Positions 10,718-22,128 of a stretch of DNA of 64,000 nt are shown here, in pieces (position 1 is the stretch's first letter; every line of letters begins with the position of its first letter). Source of the DNA: Chara braunii (taxonomy: Eukaryota > Streptophyta > Charophyceae > Charales > Characeae); contig BFEA01000557.1 in the NCBI GenBank assembly GCA_003427395.1, forward strand, positions 520,623 through 584,622, read 5' to 3'. The translations under genes and the position numbers were made by a program. Below the pieces are notes generated by a model. That model had not been told where the DNA came from and ran no database searches. It was given only the letters and a program-made list of their open reading frames with translations.

Positions 10718-11320
10718 CCAAGGCCAAAACCAAAAGAGAAAATTGCATCTGTACCCCACTTAAAGATGGCAATACCCGCTATACCCAGTCCCAAAGCCAA
10801 CTTGCACCTATACCCGGAAAACTGCCGGTGGAAATTATTTGTATGCCCATGACTGAGGTGGACCCAGGTTGGTGCAGTTATAACCAACTACCGGAATGCA
10901 CAAATTATGGACATACCCAGGCAAAATTATGGGCATAACCGGGACTGAGGTGGACCGGCCAAATTATTCATATACCCTACTACCGGACGCCTGAAATTAT
11001 GCTCATACCCAGATGCCGCTGGGCCACAAGGGTCCACGTGGCGGGCATGAGCATAATTTTGTGGTTGTCATCCAAGGCCCACCCCTGGCTGTGGGTACAC
11101 CTGCAATTTTGCCAGCCCGCTTCTGGCCATAACTTTGTTGCCTGGAACTCAGGGCCTGCGGGACTGGGTATGCCTACAATTTCGCACAGGGGAAACGTTG
11201 GGTACTGTGCAAAGTTGAAGGGGGTCTAAAATGCAAGTTGGGCACTGGGACTGGGTATAGCAGGCATTCCCATCTTTAAGTGGGGTACAGATGTAAATTT
11301 CCCAAAACAAAACCACGGGC
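10718..11320. mobile_element. Long-TIR foldback element
   Basis: About 70-85 bases at 10,720-10,805 (TGTACCCCACTTAAAGATGG, then TATACCCAGTCCC, then AACTTGCA) are mirrored at 11,228-11,312 (TGCAAGTT, then GGGACTGGGTATA, then CCATCTTTAAGTGGGGTACA). The interior carries further short inverted and direct copies of GGCATAACC/TATACCC. No coding capacity and no clear target duplication were found. Confidence 0.65.
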
Positions 11321-11408
11321 CTGCATTGGTTCCACAGGACGTGGCCACCAATAGGCAACTCACGGAGATCAAAGGTTTGGAGCTGGTGCTTTCCAGGTGT
11401 TTGAGTAA

Positions 11409-11466
11409 AACCTAGTTGTGACCTGAACGGCCTCAAGTAAACCTAGTTGTGACCTGAACGGCCTCT
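11409..11466. repeat. 31-bp tandem duplication
   Basis: AACCTAGTTGTGACCTGAAC and the following GGCCTC repeat in direct order with a 31-bp period. Confidence 0.85.
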
Positions 11467-11865
11467 TTCCCGCAGGAGGAAGGGAGTAGACGGTAGGCAT
11501 GTGGGGCTGGAGGGAGTAGGACATGGGCTAGCCTCCTTGAACATTGTTCCATGCTTCAACTTTAGGGAGTGTACCGGTAGGAGGCTTGTACAAAGGTATG
11601 TAGGTAATGCAGTCCTTAGTAAAGATGGCTCTTCATTTAGACTGCACAGGGTAGTAGGTAGATTAGGAGACCTGTGAGTTGAGGGGCCTTTTACAGGCTC
11701 CCAGACGTACTGCCTGCTTGGAGCCCGTCAGGGTTGCGTTTATACACCTAAAAGCTTTCAACATTTAATTAGACGTCAACATTGGTGTTGAGGCATATTT
11801 GTGGTGCACTAGGCCCAGGTGGAATGGAAAGGGAAAGTCCCTGCAGTCGGGAAATTTTGAAACGG

Positions 11866-12590
11866 CACCTTACAAGGGTATCTGCTCGGGTTTTTCAATG
11901 TCGGACGTTGTCCAACTGTTTTTTTTTTAATTGAGGGACTTTATGAAGATTGACGCGTCTGCCTAAAAGTTATTCCGACCGTACCAATGACCGAGAGACT
12001 AAAACATTTCGAATCTAAGTCCGACATCCGAAGCATCTGGAAATGATGATGGTAATCGGCGGTATCTCGCTTTTGCTAAGGCCGCAATGACGCGCGGTTG
12101 TTGGAGTACTAAATATAAAATTGTCCTACCTAATAGCAAGACGCGCAGTCGGTGAGTCGCGTGATTCAGGGTTTGGGTGGTAAAAAGACAATGGGTGCGT
12201 TGAGCTCGCGGCCACAGCGCAGGGAAAAAGGTCGCCTAATTTTTTTTTATGTATGTTTATGGGACTTTGATTTTGTACATCTAGTGGTCAAGAAGTTGAT
12301 GCTTTTGCATACCAGACTAAGCACCGGTTCGAGCCGCAGATGGGGAAAGGAGACTTGAACCAGTTCTTGCACTACGCCTCAGCCAAGCACGAGCTGATGA
12401 CGGATTGGTGGAGGCTGGATGTCTGACTGTGGATTGGAGGCCTAGCCGTTGGGTTAGGGATCTGACCTGCCTGCAAGCACAACCAGATTGTGTCATATGG
12501 CCACAGGATGAAAGGCTTCTGGTTGGTACTCTTCTTATAGAAGAAGCGCCCATATTACTCTTGTAATAAGAGGTGCCCAGTAGGTACCGA
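11866..12590 (+). repeat. Diverged copy of the tRNA/U6 element's 5' region
   Basis: Aligns by eye to the first ~750 bases of the elements at 20469, 55264 and 62208: ACAAGGGTATCTGCTCGG, then AATGTCGGACGTTGTCC, then CGTGATTCAGGG. At 12,270-12,350 a tRNA-like stretch has CTAGTGGTCAAG (A-box-like) and CGGTTCGAGCC (B-box-like), but the T-stem does not pair well. The U6-like segment of the other copies is not evident. Confidence 0.5.
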
Positions 12591-13254
12591 CATTGAGATT
12601 TTACTCGTTTAGTCAGGATGTCGCTTATCCTATTAGCCGGAGCAGCAAGGAAACCAACTTGAGGATAAAGTTATCTGCTTCGTTGGGTATGTGTCGGGGC
12701 TTGATGAAGATTGCACAACCAAATGCATGCACGTTACCTACTGTATGGCTAGTTGAACCACATTGCTACTTCGCTGCGACGGGGAGGAGGACTGTGTTTT
12801 TGACTCACGGTCCGTATGTTAAGTTGTGGCCAATGTTTTTGAACTCACGAGCCTGACGAGAGGGCTGAGTCTTTTGAAAGGGGAGTCTTTGCTGTTAGTG
12901 GGAGAGTCGTTGGGGAATCAACAGTTGGTGGTTTGACTTCAGTTGACCGAGCTGCTGCACATTTTTGCCACCATTGAGGGACTCTCAGGCGCATCAAGGA
13001 AACAATGTCCTCTGACGCGAGTCTGAGCGCACCACTCTTGTATAAGAGCGACTCAAATTCTTTTTTTTTACCATTCTCACTCTAAGTCTAGTCTATTGGT
13101 TATGAGAGGAAGGCGGCAGGCGAGATTGCAACCTGTAATTCGTGCCAAGGCCTCTGTGAGAGGTTGCCCCACCGATTGCGGGAGCTCTGTCGAAACCTAG
13201 GCGAGGTTTTTAAGGCAGGGAACTGTCAGGTATACCTCCTTCTGACCGTATAAA

Positions 13255-15880
13255 CCCACTACTTCCCTCTTTGAATATCTCCCTTTAGTTTGATTATTCT
13301 ATGCATGTGTTCCCCTATGACTTTGTTTTTTTTCATGGCTCAATCAAACAAAATGGAAGGAATGTGTGTGTAAAACTTAAGTCTCTTTTTATTTTCACTG
13401 AAATCAGACTAAGGGATGAACTGGGGGAAGGTGGGAGGAAGGCAGTTTGCATGCATTTGATCGGGTCAACCAAAGACTGAACATTGTTTCTAAGCAAAAT
13501 AACCCAATGCTATATTTTATTGGATATTTTTTTAAGAACCATGTATTGTTTCTAAGAAGAATGGTCTGGTTCCTGTGTTTATTTCTAAAGGTTTGTCTGA
13601 ACGATCCGTGAGACCAAACATTGTTTCTAAGCAGAATGGTTTAGTCTGTCTTTTTTTCTTTTGGGGTTTCTGATTGAGGTTGGGTCGAAAGATTCAACTT
13701 CATGCTCTGAGTGATTTGAAATGAACAGAACATTGTTTCTAAGCAGAATGGTTCAATTTTATTTTATTTTTTTTCCGATAGAGGATTTTAGTGAAAGGCT
13801 ATACATTATTTCGAAGCATAAAGCTTTAGCTTGAAGCCACGCACATAAGTGTAATTGAGTATAACATGAAGTACCTTATCTATATTTGCGTGTGAACTGT
13901 CAGTTGGATATTGTTTCTAAGCAAAATGGTCAAACATTAAGCTATATCACTAAGAAAATAATGGAAAGTACAAAGTATAATTGAAAGTAATTTGGGTAAA
14001 CTGAACATTGTTTCTAAGCAGAATGACTCACTCCCTTACCCATATTTTCCTTTCTTTCAGAAACAAGTTATAAATTATTAAACTTTGTATATTAAACAGT
14101 TTAAAACGACTAGACATTGTTTATAAGCTAAATGGTCTAAGTCATATGCCTAAAGAAGACAAAAGTAGTTGTGCATCATGTTCGTGTATATTATAAGGCA
14201 TGTTAGGCACAACTTCTAAATGGAATGGTCTAACACCATGTCCTATGTAAGTTGGGTATAAGGGATAAATTATATAAAATTTCTACGAAATATTATAAGT
14301 AAAATTAATGTGGGGACTTGTGAGAGTACTTACCTTTGTGGTTTACACTTGCAAGTGCCTGAGTGAGATTTTTACTTAGTCCGAGTTTTTTTTTTGATAA
14401 GTAGTTGCTTTAAATTATCGCCACGTGCTAGAGCTATAAGAGTTAGTTCAATTCCTGCATTTTTTTAACTTTTTTTTTTTACTTAGGTTAATTTTTTCAT
14501 TTTTTGGGACCATTTGTTATATTTGGATTTGTATAAATCTTGGAAAGGTATTTTTCATAAGAGAAGCGCTACATAAAATTTTACAAAACCAAAGAGTTAG
14601 TTAAATTTGTTTTTCAAAGTCGAACTTTTTGTCTGAGTTTTATATCTGGCTTAGTAAAAATTTGGATTTTTTTTTTTTATAGCTGCCAAAATTCTTACTA
14701 ACCCAGAGAGTTAGATAAAATTTGACTTTGGAAAGTCAAACTTATTTTAGATTCTATTTTGACAGGTGACGATTATAGCGATTCACCCTTCATAGGGAAA
14801 ATGTTGTCAATGCCTACTTTTCCTTGGGTACTAGATTTGAGGTAGACTTGAGCTTAGTCAAAAAAATGATTTAAGGGAGGAATGACGTGTAGGTTCGTTC
14901 TCCATTGACTTATAGTATAGCTTTGAGGATCGGCTTGTCTTGTGCTATAGGTCCTTCTTTTATTAACTTGATTCAGGATTGGACTAGATTCGGCTTGATC
15001 CCACGAGGATCATCTTTTGTTATCAATGATAACATGTCGGTTGCCGATTCGTCAGTTTACGACTCAACTCAAATTCACCCTTACCAACTCGACCTAAAGG
15101 TTTTAGCCATGTGGTTTGACTTGTTTCATTGGGTTTTCACCGGAACTTTATTGAATGGTCATTTAACAAAGGTACGATTATTTTATTTTTGAAGGTTGGA
15201 CAAAAAATGAGATTTGTATGGCTAAAGCGAGGGGTGTGAGTGCAAAGAGTGGTTGAAGTTGACTCCGTGTAGTGCATTAATTTTTGGTTGAATCTTTGAT
15301 GAGATTGCAGACATCTTTGTGGTTCGGACTCTGGATGTGACTATATGTGATTACATACATATATGGTTGAAGAGAGTCTCACTGTGGTTGTGAGAAGTGA
15401 TCGTCTCGTATTTATAAGGTTGAAGTTGACCTCGTGTGGCCTACTGCGACCGTGCGTAAGGGTTGAAGTTGACCTCATTGTCTGCGATTACATACATATA
15501 TGGTTGAAGTTGACCTCGCTCGGCATACTGCAACTGTGCGTAAGGGTTAAACAATTTATGCCTTGAGAGAAAAGGAAATTCTCTTTTTAAATCTTTTTTT
15601 TTTAAGTTATTATAGTTGGACGTTGGAGTCCGTGACAACCGTCAAAATCAAAACCCTTGACTTCTCTCTAGGCCCTGAAGGTTGAAATTTGCATCCAAGG
15701 CCAAGAGAATTCATTGCTACTACAGGCCGGAACCTTTGTGCCACCCACTCTTCGTAGGGTGCAGAAAAGGGTGTGGTGATCAACCGCCGTGGCGGTTATC
15801 TAGCGTCGAGAGATTAACCCCTCAAGGTGCGTGTCAGCCGACACTTGAGTGCCGAACATGACCCTCAAGACTATCGAGGA
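13255..15880 (+). repeat. Long repeat, copy 1 (hairpin-bearing, LTR-like)
   Basis: Homologous to 17,815-20,468. Matching landmarks include the ACATTGTTTCTAAGC hairpins, GAGTACTTACC followed by TGAGTGAG, CACGTGCWARAGCTATA, TTTTGTTATCA near 15,015, GTTGGACGTT followed by GTGACAACCG near 15,620, and TCGAGAGATTAACCCCTCAA near 15,805. No protein domain is present. The paired arrangement suggests two LTRs of a non-autonomous element (LARD-like) or an old duplication; I could not find a PBS. Confidence 0.55.
13478..14240. repeat. Array of nine hairpins with conserved loop
   Basis: The core CATTGTTTCTAAGCAGAATG, with variants, occurs near 13480, 13543, 13616, 13729, 13802, 13907, 14003, 14112 and 14205. 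In most copies the bases outside the core form a stem that differs from copy to copy, such as AGACCAAAC with GTTTAGTCT at 13,611-13,648 and GACTAGAC with GTCTAAGTC at 14,107-14,143. Confidence 0.7.
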
Positions 15881-16620
15881 CCACGTGATTATGGGTACTA
15901 TATAGTACTTCATCGTTGTGACTACTTGCGTATGTGTGCATTGTTAGTCGATATGAGAAGACCTTTCGTCCGCATGGTTTTATATAGAGTCTTCCGCACG
16001 ATGCTTAATCGATTTATGTGTTAAAAAAAAGGTTATAGGTTGGATACTGAAGGGACTAAGAGTGTGTGTTTTGTTTGAGTGTGTTTTTAATGTATGTTTT
16101 TAGCGTGGTATAACGCTTGGTGAGTGAGAAAGCATTTTAGTCGACAAACGACGAGTCGCGCGTAGGAGTTCAGCTTCCCCAATGCATCAGTCCACGTGCG
16201 GGTTCGATAGAGGCGTAGGACTGGGCATACCCCCTATGCTACAACGTACGAGAAACACCCTCCATTGCCCCACCTATGCAATTGCAATTGATTAACTTTC
16301 GTACTGTGGATTGGTAGCTCGGCACCGGAGGTAGGTGACAGCTCGTGCAAGTGGAGGTAAGTTGTACCTCGAGTAGGCCCTATCCTGTCAAAGGGGTTCG
16401 CGAGAGGTATGGTTGGCACACTCGGCCAGAGCGGCTACGAAAGCTTCATTTGTATCGCTAATGTCCAAATCCTGGGTGACGCGGCCGAGAGGATCCTCCT
16501 GCGGAACCGATGCGTCGACAAGGCCTCTACGGGACCCGTACTCGAACTGACACATTGGAGGGTTGAAGTCCCAAGCGCGACTCACCGTCAGTCGACTAGG
16601 AGGCGTCCTTCTTACCACGC
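15881..16620 (+). repeat. Repeat X, copy 1
   Basis: Starts ACGTGATTATGGGTACTA and follows the same order of landmarks as 61802-62207: AGTCGATATGAGAA, GTATAACGCTTGGT, GTCGACAAACGACGAGTCGC, CCCCAATGC, then GCTCGTGCAAGTGGAGGTAA. The right part (16,385-16,620) has a GGCACACTCGGCCAGAGCGG segment similar to 52,370 and 59,498 inside the LTR repeats. Confidence 0.55.
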
Positions 16621-17814
16621 GTTACACCACGCCAAAGCAAAACAGTCAGATCACTCACAGAAAACAAAATACTCCTAGTCCCTTTTGTACCCAACCCATA
16701 CCTTTTGACACAAAAATCGGTTTCCTAGCACGTGGTGGTCGTGCTTGTTGAGTTCGTCGTTGTTATAACGCTCAATGCATCTTCCCACTTCTTAGCGGAA
16801 TATTCATTCTCATCTTGAGTCACGACCATCATTAGCATCTATGTGATCGCCAACTTGTTCTGTAGTTGTCAGTCGAGGTGCTACGTCTGTTCACTGTGAG
16901 TCTTTTGCTAATGTTTAGCATCCGGGTCTGTTTGTGGCAGCACTGCTTAGCGCTGCAAAGTTGGCGCTGCATCATTTTTGTGGCCACAAAAACAGGCAGT
17001 ATGTTTTCCCAGGCAGGTTTGGTGAGGCTGGGTCTGTTGCGACGGTCGGGTCATTGCTCTGCTGATTATGATTCGCTGAGGCGATTGCAGGTGGTTGCCC
17101 TCAACGAGCTAATCCATTCTATTTGCTTCCTGCAGTAGATTCACTCTCACTTTCACAGTCCGGTAGTAAGCGAGAAACGGACGTGCCCGATCTGTATTTT
17201 GTAGACCATCATTGAAGTACTTGGAGTTGCAACCAGCGGGCTGCGAGATTAGTTGTTGATCCTTATGAGCAGTCCGTTTACGGATTGGATGTGTTAGAGA
17301 GTTGAAGTGGAGATCGTTGTTGCTTTGTACGAAGCATTTCGGCATAATTTATGGGAGTCGGTTGCTGTTGAGGTTCTCGCTGAGGATTGCTGAGTCTTGA
17401 AGGTGTGGTTGTTAAGTGACTTCAACCGTTATGATGACGATTATCTCTGCACTGCACTTTTCTTTGTGATCATCTAGCAGTACTATCGTTCGTTAAGAGA
17501 TCACGTATTAATTCAAGCTATAACCGTTGAAAACTGATGAGGTTGGGATAACCTATATTACGTGGTGCGCGACCACCGTATTTGCTTTGCACCGCTGAGG
17601 TTGTTGCACTTCTGTCATGTGTTTGCATTACACCTGCTGTGCGTTCACAGAACACCTACAAAGTTCTTGTCATGCACTTATAGTACATTACTATGCATTT
17701 GTTGTGCGCTTGTTGTGCCTTAGCTGCTAGAACTGTGCGTTGCACTTGGCCTTGTCGTCGTATATTATTGTGGCTCAAACTTCTTTTTGTTTATTGTGAT
17801 GGACGATCAGGCGA
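16621..17814. other. Spacer between long repeats, no gene seen
   Basis: The open stretches here are short and carry no domain I recognise. No RNA gene is supported. Confidence 0.35.
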
Positions 17815-20468
17815 AGGACTAAACATTATTTTTAAGTCGAATGGTTTGGTCTGAAACCAGAACCAATAATAAATTTTGTATATACTCTATTACTATCCTA
17901 TTTACGAACAAGTCAGTCAATCATGGTTAAGTTGAATGGTCTGGCCATAGCTTATCACAAATGAAGAGAGTAATTATGTATATTCAATGGCTGAGTTAGA
18001 CATTGTTTATAAGTTGAATGAACTAACTTTACGCCTTATGTAAATAGGGTGTAAGGGATAAATCATTCGAAGACTTTGAACTGTATAAGGAATAAATCAT
18101 TGAAAGACTTTGAACTATTATTGATAAGGTTTGATCTTCGGACGAGGTCAGAGTACTTACCATTATGGTTTTGACTTATATATGGCTGAGTGAGGGTTTT
18201 ACTTAGTATGAGTTTCAATTGATAGGTTGCTGCTTTAGTTGCTCGTCCACGTGCAAAAGCTATAGGAGTCAGTTAAATTCTTGCATTTTCTGAGCTAATT
18301 TTTTTTCACTTAGGTTCGTTCCTGTATTTTATATGATCATTTGTTATACTTGGCTTTGCATAAATTTTGGAAAGGTACTTCTACTACGGAAAACGCTGCC
18401 GAAATTTTTACAAAACAAAAACATTAGTCAAATTCAGTTTTTTTTTTAAGTCATATTTTTGTCTAAATTTTATATATGGCTTCAAAGTTGCCAGACCGAA
18501 TATACGGAGGCCCCTAAGCTGACCCCCGAACGTTCGGGCGTTTGAGTCACCGTACGGGGCCCGAACTCGAAGGGGTTCGGACCCCGCAAAAAAATATTTC
18601 GGTACCTAAAAATTATTATTTTTTATCTTTTTTTTTTTTTTTTGAGTTCAGTGTTATGTAAGCTACCTGTCTCTTAATTTTGAAGTCATTCTGTGGATTG
18701 AAAAATCGGCAAAGATGGTGGTGTCAAAACTTGTTTTCCCACTTACTTTTTTGTTTTTCTCTCTTTTCACTTTTTGTTTTCCCTTTATTTCGGGGCCTGA
18801 AAAAATATATTATTTTTTCAAATTTGATTTGTAGGTTCTCTATGAAGTAAGATACAGATGTATAAAATTTTATGGCATTTGACAAAGCCAAAAAAAAATA
18901 AAAAATCGCCAAGGATGGCGGTGTCAAAATCTTGCTCGCCCACGCAATAATTTCATTATCGTTTTATTTTTTCTTATTTTCATTAATATTATTTATTTTT
19001 TGTATTTGATTTTTATTTCAAATTTGGTAAGAAATTTGGATGTATTATTGAGGCAAATGTTGTTTAGTTTATTCTTCTGCATGACATAGTTTTTTTTCAG
19101 AATTTTTGGAAACTTGTTTTTTTTTTTTTTTTTTTTTGGTTCCNCGTTCGGTCGAACGTCCGAACGCGTCGAGAGGGGTTCCCAAACATTCGGGCGTTTG
19201 GGTTCGGGTGTTCGGCCCGTCCCAAACGCCGATATTCTTGTATGGCTTAATATAAATATGAAAAACCTTTCTTTCTAAGGGAGGTGTTACCTAAATGTTT
19301 ACTAAATCAGGGAGTCACAGACAAAATTTGACTTTGTAAAGTCAGAGTTATTTATGAGTTTATATTTAACCTGGTATAAATTATAAAAATACACTTGGAG
19401 CGCTGAAAAGATTTTCTTAGTTTTGAAAAAGAGCTATATTATAGTCTGATAGAAGAAAGTCTTGGCGATCCACCTTGTAAAGGGGAGATGCTGCTTAAAT
19501 TTTCCTTATTCTCGGGTGTTCATTGAAAAATAAATTTAAGATTTAGCCTTATGAAATTTTGAATGAGGTGTGTGGTGGGAGTTTATTCTCCATACACTTA
19601 ATAGTTAGTATTGAGATTTTGCCTATGTTGTGTAATAAGTCCTTCTTCGTCATTTCGATTCAAGATGTCATTAGTTTCAGCGTGATACTATGATGATCAT
19701 CTTTTGTTATCATTGATAACAAGTCGGTTGATTGATTGTTAATTCGTTAGTTCACGACATAACTTTGTTTGCACTTTTACCTCAAATTTTTGCCTTATCC
19801 CCGAGATTTGATGTGTTTCATTTATGGTTTTCAAACAGACTTCTTTTAATGACCATAATAAAATAACTAATGGGTTTATGGAAAGTTAGACAAAGATGGG
19901 GCTTGAGTGTGTGAGGCATAGTGTGAATTACAGGGAACAGTAAAGTTGACCACATTGGTGTATGGCAATGCCGCTTTCGGATGTGTTTGTGTCTAATGCA
20001 GGTTAATGTTTTGAAACTTGTGTACGACCCTTTCTCCGAAGGCAGTGAGAATGACAACCACGTGTCGCACGATCTACATACCTGATGAGTTTATCTTCCC
20101 CCTCTTTTATTTTATCTCAAGTTCTGATTCAATATGAATGTTGGGATGCCTGTTTATTTACTGAGTGATTTTGCTTGTTAATTTTTATAGTTGGACGTTA
20201 ATGTCCATGACAACCGTAAAAGTCAAACCCCTTGACTTCTCTCCAAACCCTTGATGATAGAGTTGGTCTCCATGACAATAGAACAAGACCGCCACGACAG
20301 GTTTGAATCTGTCTACCACCCACTCTCTGCAGGGTGCAGAAAAGGGTGTAGTTCTCAACCGCCTTGGCGATTGGTGGTTGTCTAGAGTCGAGAGATTAAC
20401 CCCTCAAAGCGAGTGTCAGCCGACACTTGAGTGTCAAACGCGACCCTCAAGACCATCAAGGACCACGT
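17815..20468 (+). repeat. Long repeat, copy 2, interrupted by an hAT MITE
   Basis: Homologous to 13,255-15,880 but carries a 758-bp insertion at 18483-19240, so it is ~1.9 kb without it. It keeps at least two hairpins (17,818-17,852 and 17,993-18,028) and the same ending, CAAGGACCACG, after which copy A begins. Confidence 0.55.
18475..19248. mobile_element. hAT-like MITE with 8-bp target duplication
   Basis: TATGGCTT lies on both sides (18475-18482 and 19241-19248) of the element 18483-19240. Its ends have decayed (CAAAGTTGCC at the left; the mirror at the right is poor), but the interior matches the split element at 739-4462 along its whole length, including two copies of a GGTGTCAAAAC-containing block. 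One N is at 19144. Confidence 0.82.
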
Positions 20469-21122
20469 TGTGGGGGCAAAAACCTTGACAAGGGTATCTG
20501 CCCGGTGCTTTAAAATGTCAGACGGTGTCTGACAGGGGAAAGGGTTATCCTGGTTTCATAACTTGATGAAATGGACTATGTGTCGAAAGTTTATTCAGAC
20601 CTGACCTATGAATGAGAGAGTAAAAATTTTCCAGTTTCAATTTCGACACGTGTGGCGTCCGAGAGTAAAAACCGTAGCTGACAGTGCTTCGTTTTTTTTT
20701 AAGTCGCAGAAGAGCGTGGACGTGGAAAGACTAAAGTTAAATCGATTCTACCTAAACTAATGTCGCGCGACTGCTAAGCCACGCGATTCAGGACCTAAAC
20801 AGGTTGAAAATAGAGATGTGTCGGGTATAGGGCCTCGACGCGGGAGGAATAGGAAGTTTTTTTTTTAATTTCCCAGGGCCGTGAAGTTTGACATCGAGCC
20901 AGTGGGTCGACAAGCCGATGTCGAGGCCTACTCGGTTGGATAACCAATCAAGCCGTGGTCACGTGGCCAACCGACGGGGCAGGGCCTGCAAGCTAGCCTA
21001 ATAGGCTTCAAGTAGGCAGGACCTGCAGAGCTTCAGGCAGGTAGGCCCCGACAAAGGGTGATAGCGACTGGGCAAGCTCTTCTTATATAAGAGCTGCTCC
21101 TATCACTTTCACTTTCGTGATA

Positions 21123-21203
21123 GGAGCTAGCCAGTAGGTTATAGTGTCAGACTCTCACCTAGTGAATACCGGGATTGAATTGCACTTGCCACTGGGCTAG
21201 CTC
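21123..21203 (+). other. tRNA-like segment, copy A
   Basis: GGAGCTAGCCAGTAGG opens the segment (an A-box-like CTAGCCAGTAGG) and GGGATTGAATTGC stands where a B box would be. The ends GGAGCTA and TAGCTC pair as an acceptor-like stem. It is not a functional tRNA: the T-arm is degenerate. Confidence 0.5.
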
Positions 21204-21298
21204 GTTTTGGAGTTACCCACTCCAAACGCTGTCGGCGTGGTCGATTCTGACCGTTAGATCGCAAGGATCACGCGGCCCTGATCGGTCGTACGCAAATT

Positions 21299-21351
21299 GG
21301 CATGACCCCTGCTCAAAGATGACACATATAATCCAATAAATGGTCCAAATC
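21299..21351 (+). ncRNA. U6 snRNA-derived 3' segment, copy A
   Basis: GGCATGACCCCTGC, then AAAGATGACACATATAAT, then AATAAATGGTCCAAAT parallels the 3' half of plant U6 snRNA from about nt 49 to 100, with several substitutions. It lies ~95 bases after the tRNA-like segment, the same arrangement as in the other copies. Confidence 0.7.
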
Positions 21352-21439
21352 CTAGTAGGGATTCGAACTCAGGCCTGTATTTCAACAGTTCGTGGGTGTT
21401 CCACGAATGAAGGCGGCCGTTGTAAGCGAACGAGAAAAT

Positions 21440-21470
<31 letters not shown>

Positions 21471-21958
21471 GTAAACCGCCATGTGGCGCACTTTGAAGTG
21501 ACTGGGACTTTTTCAGCCTCAACACACCATACAGTCGCCAGTGAAAACGGGCGACCGTTTTTTCAAGGGTGAGTCTTTAAGTTAGGTTTCGTTTATATTT
21601 TTTATTAGATTTCCTTCTTAGATTTTGTTTAGATTTTTTTTTTTCCTTTTTTTTTTTTGTCAGCACGGGTCTCGCTCCACTACTCTCAAAATATGGAAAA
21701 TGAGAGTGAATCGTCCGCTAGAACCTGGAAAGATACATCGCCATGATTTTGTCTTTTGTGCATGTCGAGAATAGTGGAGCGACGCCCTATGACCGTGCCA
21801 GATTGTTTCGTCGGACTTTCAGCGACCTCATCAGAGGGCTGTGCCCCGACAGTCTATCTGCGGATGGACAAAAACACTGGATGCACCTGTCGCGCTATGC
21901 GGCTGCATCCAGGTGGTTTCCTGTTGCGAAGGTTGGGCGAATCGATTTTTGGTGGACG

Positions 21959-21964
<6 letters not shown>

Positions 21965-22040
<76 letters not shown>

Positions 22041-22092
22041 NNNNNNNNNNNNNNNNNNNNNNNNNNNNNNNNNNNNNNNNNNNNNNNNNNNN

Positions 22093-22122
<30 letters not shown>
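21965..22122. repeat. GA microsatellite with assembly gap
   Basis: A (GA)n run is interrupted by 53 N bases at 22040-22092. The same repeat stands at the equivalent place in copy B (56757-56900). Confidence 0.9.

Positions 22123-22128
<6 letters not shown>

Noticed and set aside
12262-12345. tRNA gene with CTAGTGGTCAAG and CGGTTCGAGCC
   Set aside because: A and B boxes are present, but the acceptor and T stems do not pair; treated as part of a diverged repeat.
13478-14240. CRISPR-like reading of the repeated ACATTGTTTCTAAGC motif
   Set aside because: Spacing is irregular and the flanks pair with each other; hairpins in a eukaryotic repeat explain it better.
14905-15192. 95-codon frame starting MTYSIALRIG
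   Set aside because: It lies in the long repeat and the homologous stretch at 19,570-19,860 is not open.
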